Source of the DNA: an uncultured Lachnospiraceae bacterium
GTDB lineage: Bacteria; Bacillota_A; Clostridia; Lachnospirales; Lachnospiraceae
Direction: 5' to 3'
DNA length: 6,518 nucleotides
NCBI GenBank assembly: GCA_946613735.1
Contig: CAMOFS010000093.1
Coordinates: forward strand, 1-6,518
Below the pieces are notes generated by a model. The model saw only the letters and a program-made list of their open reading frames with translations, was not told the DNA's origin and searched no databases. Below, piece by piece: positions 5,075 through 6,518 of this stretch. Each line of letters starts with the position of its first letter. The stretch's first letter is position 1. Made by a program: the position numbers and the translations under genes.

Positions 5075-5131
5075 CTATCAATAAAACTGGAAAAATACTT
5101 AATCATAACTGAGCCGGTTCAGATTTGATAG
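5075..5131 (-). promoter_or_regulatory. foldable leader of the Rpn-family gene
   Basis: CTATCAA (5075-5081) and TTGATAG (5125-5131) pair perfectly over 7 bp. The far arm lies at the predicted transcription start and the near arm ends 1 bp from the AGGAGG site. A second pair CTGA/TCAG (5109-5122) lies inside. The fold could present or hide the ribosome binding site. No known riboswitch is recognised. Confidence 0.35.
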
Positions 5132-5135
5132 ACGG

Positions 5136-5163
5136 ATTATACCAGACAGAAATAATATTTCAA
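5136..5163 (-). promoter_or_regulatory. promoter of the Rpn-family gene
   Basis: On the minus strand TTGAAA (5163-5158) and TATAAT (5141-5136) are 16 bp apart, and TGG directly precedes TATAAT, giving an extended -10. Transcription is expected near 5129, leaving a leader of about 66 nt. Confidence 0.72.
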
Positions 5164-5176
5164 TAGATTTTGATGA

Positions 5177-5243
5177 TTGTTTACCTTTGTTAACCTTTAT
5201 TAAATTTTCTTAATAATTTGTTTACCTTTGTTAGCTTTTATTA
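5177..5243. repeat. two 26-bp direct repeats upstream of the Rpn promoter
   Basis: The 26-bp segments 5177-5202 and 5218-5243 both read TTGTTTACCTTTGTTA, then ACC or GCT, then TTTATTA. They match at 24 of 26 positions and are spaced 41 bp apart, close to four helical turns. They lie 14-80 bp upstream of the -35 of the Rpn-family gene, a plausible place for activator or repressor sites. Confidence 0.6.
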
Positions 5244-5342
5244 CTATAGATGCTGATCAAAAAGTGAGCCACCTAATAGCTACTCTGCAAGCATTGTCAC
5301 CTGTCAGCACTGCATCAGCCATAATGTGCGCCTTTCAATAAT
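5244..5342. other. intergenic stretch without a recognised gene
   Basis: No reading frame here has both a start site and family features. The string TGATCAAAAAGTGAGCCACC (5254-5273) is vaguely like insertion-sequence termini of the IS21 type, but no partner end or transposase is present. Nothing else can be supported. Confidence 0.3.
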
Positions 5343-5386
5343 GATTCTTGCAACATCCGAACAAGATTCCTGTAACATACGGACAG
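5343..5386. repeat. tandem 22-bp repeat (two copies plus a partial)
   Basis: Units 5343-5364 and 5365-5386 both follow GATTC-x-TG-x-AACAT-x-CG-x-ACA and match at 17 of 22 positions. AATTC begins a possible third copy. They lie just downstream of the NERD-HRDC stop. Function is unknown; two degenerate units are too few for a CRISPR-type array. Confidence 0.5.
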
Positions 5387-5387
5387 A

Positions 5388-5408
5388 ATTCTTTTTGATA
5401 AAAAGAAT
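5388..5408. repeat. AT-rich palindrome after the NERD-HRDC gene
   Basis: ATTCTTTTT-GAT-AAAAAGAAT is a perfect 9-bp inverted repeat with a 3-nt loop, 8 bp after the 5417 stop. It could weakly end transcription of the minus-strand gene, but the stem is mostly A-T and no T-run follows the second arm on the minus strand. Confidence 0.5.
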
Positions 5409-5416
5409 ACGTTTCC

Positions 5417-6415
5417 TCAGTATTTCTTGAGGATTTCAAGAATATCCTTCCCGTATTTTTCTATCTTTTTCTCGCCAAGCCCTTTTACATCAAACAGGTC
5501 TGAAATAGTCCTCGGTCTCTTGGCCACAAGGTCTTCTATGGTTTCATCCTTGAAGAAATAATACGCTTTCAAACCTTCACTATGACTCTTATCAGAACGG
5601 TATGCTTTAAGAGCTTCTGCAAGAGCACAGCCTTCGTTATTTGCCGGCACCTCATCACTTGTTTTCATCCCTTCTTCTTTCGGAATGTTTGCAGTATATT
5701 TTTCGGTATAATCCGTTCTATCAGGATTATCGTGAGATAAGAAGAACTCTGCAACTTCCCTCATCTCCTTTTCTGACCATTCATAGTCTTTGTTTTTTGC
5801 CTGATCATTTTTTATATATCTAACCAACTGATCAGCACGAACAACCTGCCCTATGATATCTTTATCTGCGTTTTTATCCATAAGTACTGTCTTCGGATTC
5901 GCCAGTACAACTAATGATTTATATGTATTTTTAAAATTAGCCTCAAAGGCTTTCTTCATAAGTATATTGTTTTTAGACTCAATCCTCACCTCTTTGGTCC
6001 TCTCTAGGTGCCTTTGATTCTGAGTCACCGGAGAATAGATGCCTTCAAATTGTTTCGAACCAAGTCGCCTCTTGAAAACATCCCCTTCAATACAGATATC
6101 ACCATATAGATTCTTGCATTCCAAGATATAGTTGCACTTTCTTGCCACAATAAAAAAATCTATCTGCGCTGTATCCACATCTCCCAGACATATATCCTGA
6201 AGGATAAACATATCAATCCCGCTGTTCCTCAGTTCATATGCAATAGCTTCTTCTCCCTTGATCCCATAATCCAACAGTTTGCACTCCCTTTCAAGAGCCT
6301 TCTTGTCTTCGCCAATGAGTTTCCCACAGAGATCCTGCATTTTTACGAGTTGGTCTTTGGCACTGCTATTATCCTTTAAAAACACTGATCCGATCTTTTT
6401 TGTAAATAATCCCAC
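5417..6415 (-). CDS. NERD nuclease domain protein with C-terminal HRDC domain
   Basis: A 332-residue, probably cytoplasmic protein with two recognisable domains. Residues 48-175 are a NERD domain, a PD-(D/E)XK nuclease-like fold: GIKGEE (51-56), LQDICLG (72-78), AQIDFFIV (83-90, Asp86), YILECKNL (96-103, Glu99-x-Lys101) and SPVTQNQRHL (128-137). The catalytic Glu55, Asp86, Glu99 and Lys101 are all present, so nuclease activity is plausible. After a variable linker, residues 265-332 match HRDC, the small helical DNA-binding domain of RecQ/RNase D: YYFFKDETIEDL (285-296) and DVKGLGEKKIEKYGKDIL (309-326). The NERD-HRDC combination implies a DNA-processing role; the exact substrate is unknown. 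Translation starts at GTG (6413-6415) with AGGAGAA 5 bp upstream. It begins 23 bp after the stop of the preceding gene, so the two are probably one operon. It could belong to a defence island, but nothing here proves that. Confidence 0.87.
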   Translation of the reverse strand: MGLFTKKIGSVFLKDNSSAKDQLVKMQDLCGKLIGEDKKALERECKLLDYGIKGEEAIAYELRNSGIDMFILQDICLGDVDTAQIDFFIVARKCNYILECKNLYGDICIEGDVFKRRLGSKQFEGIYSPVTQNQRHLERTKEVRIESKNNILMKKAFEANFKNTYKSLVVLANPKTVLMDKNADKDIIGQVVRADQLVRYIKNDQAKNKDYEWSEKEMREVAEFFLSHDNPDRTDYTEKYTANIPKEEGMKTSDEVPANNEGCALAEALKAYRSDKSHSEGLKAYYFFKDETIEDLVAKRPRTISDLFDVKGLGEKKIEKYGKDILEILKKY

Positions 6416-6438
6416 GATGATTCTCCTAATATTCTTCT

Positions 6439-6518
6439 TTATATATCTTTCAACTTTGTCCCGTCTTCTGTCCGCCAGTCTACATTTCCATTAGATGTAT
6501 GCCCAAGGATTACTGCGG
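6439..6518 (-). CDS. C-terminal end of a DUF4357-like protein (partial)
   Basis: The last 25 codons of a gene entering from the right edge read AVILGHTSNGNVDWRTEDG followed by TKLKDI and TAA. The pattern A-V-x-x-G-x-x-x-N-G-x-x-x-W-x-x-x-x-G-x-x-L resembles the C-terminus of DUF4357 domains, which occur at the ends of GIY-YIG nuclease and restriction-related proteins. Only this tail is visible, so the rest of the protein cannot be named. It ends 23 bp before the GTG of the NERD-HRDC gene, with that gene's ribosome binding site in the gap and no room for a terminator, so co-transcription is likely. Confidence 0.62.
   Translation of the reverse strand, partial: AVILGHTSNGNVDWRTEDGTKLKDI

Noticed and set aside
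5343..5386. CRISPR-like array
   Set aside because: There are only two degenerate units directly adjacent, with no spacers and no cas genes.

Overview
The window looks like chromosome from an anaerobic Firmicute, most likely a Lachnospiraceae-type clostridium. This is inferred from strong GGAGG-type ribosome binding sites before every gene, consensus sigma-A promoters, a tRNA without an encoded CCA, an Rpn-type PD-(D/E)XK protein of the kind common in that family, and a moderately AT-rich composition. No species can be named from the sequence alone. All recognisable protein genes lie on the minus strand; the tRNA and a candidate small RNA lie on the plus strand.

Layout. (1) 22-2316, minus: a tight two-gene nucleotide/cofactor operon, pncB (nicotinate phosphoribosyltransferase) followed directly by thyA (thymidylate synthase). 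The pncB stop TAA abuts the thyA ATG. A candidate promoter and a strong palindrome lie just upstream of pncB. (2) 2437-2729, plus: a consensus promoter, a ~100-nt region with strong RNA-fold potential, a tRNA-Leu with anticodon AAG, and an intrinsic terminator. (3) 2730-3075: no convincing protein gene, but a second consensus promoter followed by two hairpins, read here as a candidate ~85-nt small RNA. (4) 3076-3846, minus: a 256-residue protein resembling the AlkZ-related family. (5) 3869-4160: a degraded locus with the N-terminal stub of a nucleoside 2-deoxyribosyltransferase/DUF4406-like gene, bracketed by GGTGCC-type palindromes that resemble REP elements. (6) 4172-5062, minus: an Rpn-family nuclease/transposase-like gene with an in-frame 12-bp tandem repeat, its own strong promoter and a foldable leader. 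(7) 5132-5416: an AT-rich intergenic region with two sets of direct repeats and a palindrome. (8) 5417-6415, minus: a NERD nuclease domain fused to a C-terminal HRDC domain, starting at GTG, 23 bp behind the end of another gene (6439-6518, partial) whose tail resembles DUF4357.

Functionally, the left third is housekeeping (NAD salvage, dTMP synthesis, translation). The right two thirds look like an accessory patch rich in DNA-acting proteins (AlkZ-like, Rpn, NERD-HRDC, DUF4357-like), repeats and a decayed gene. The most interesting leads are the structured leader before tRNA-Leu(AAG), the orphan small-RNA-like unit, the REP-like cluster around the broken gene, and the NERD-HRDC/DUF4357 gene pair, which could be part of a DNA-processing or defence operon. 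The last is an inference from domain content and spacing only.
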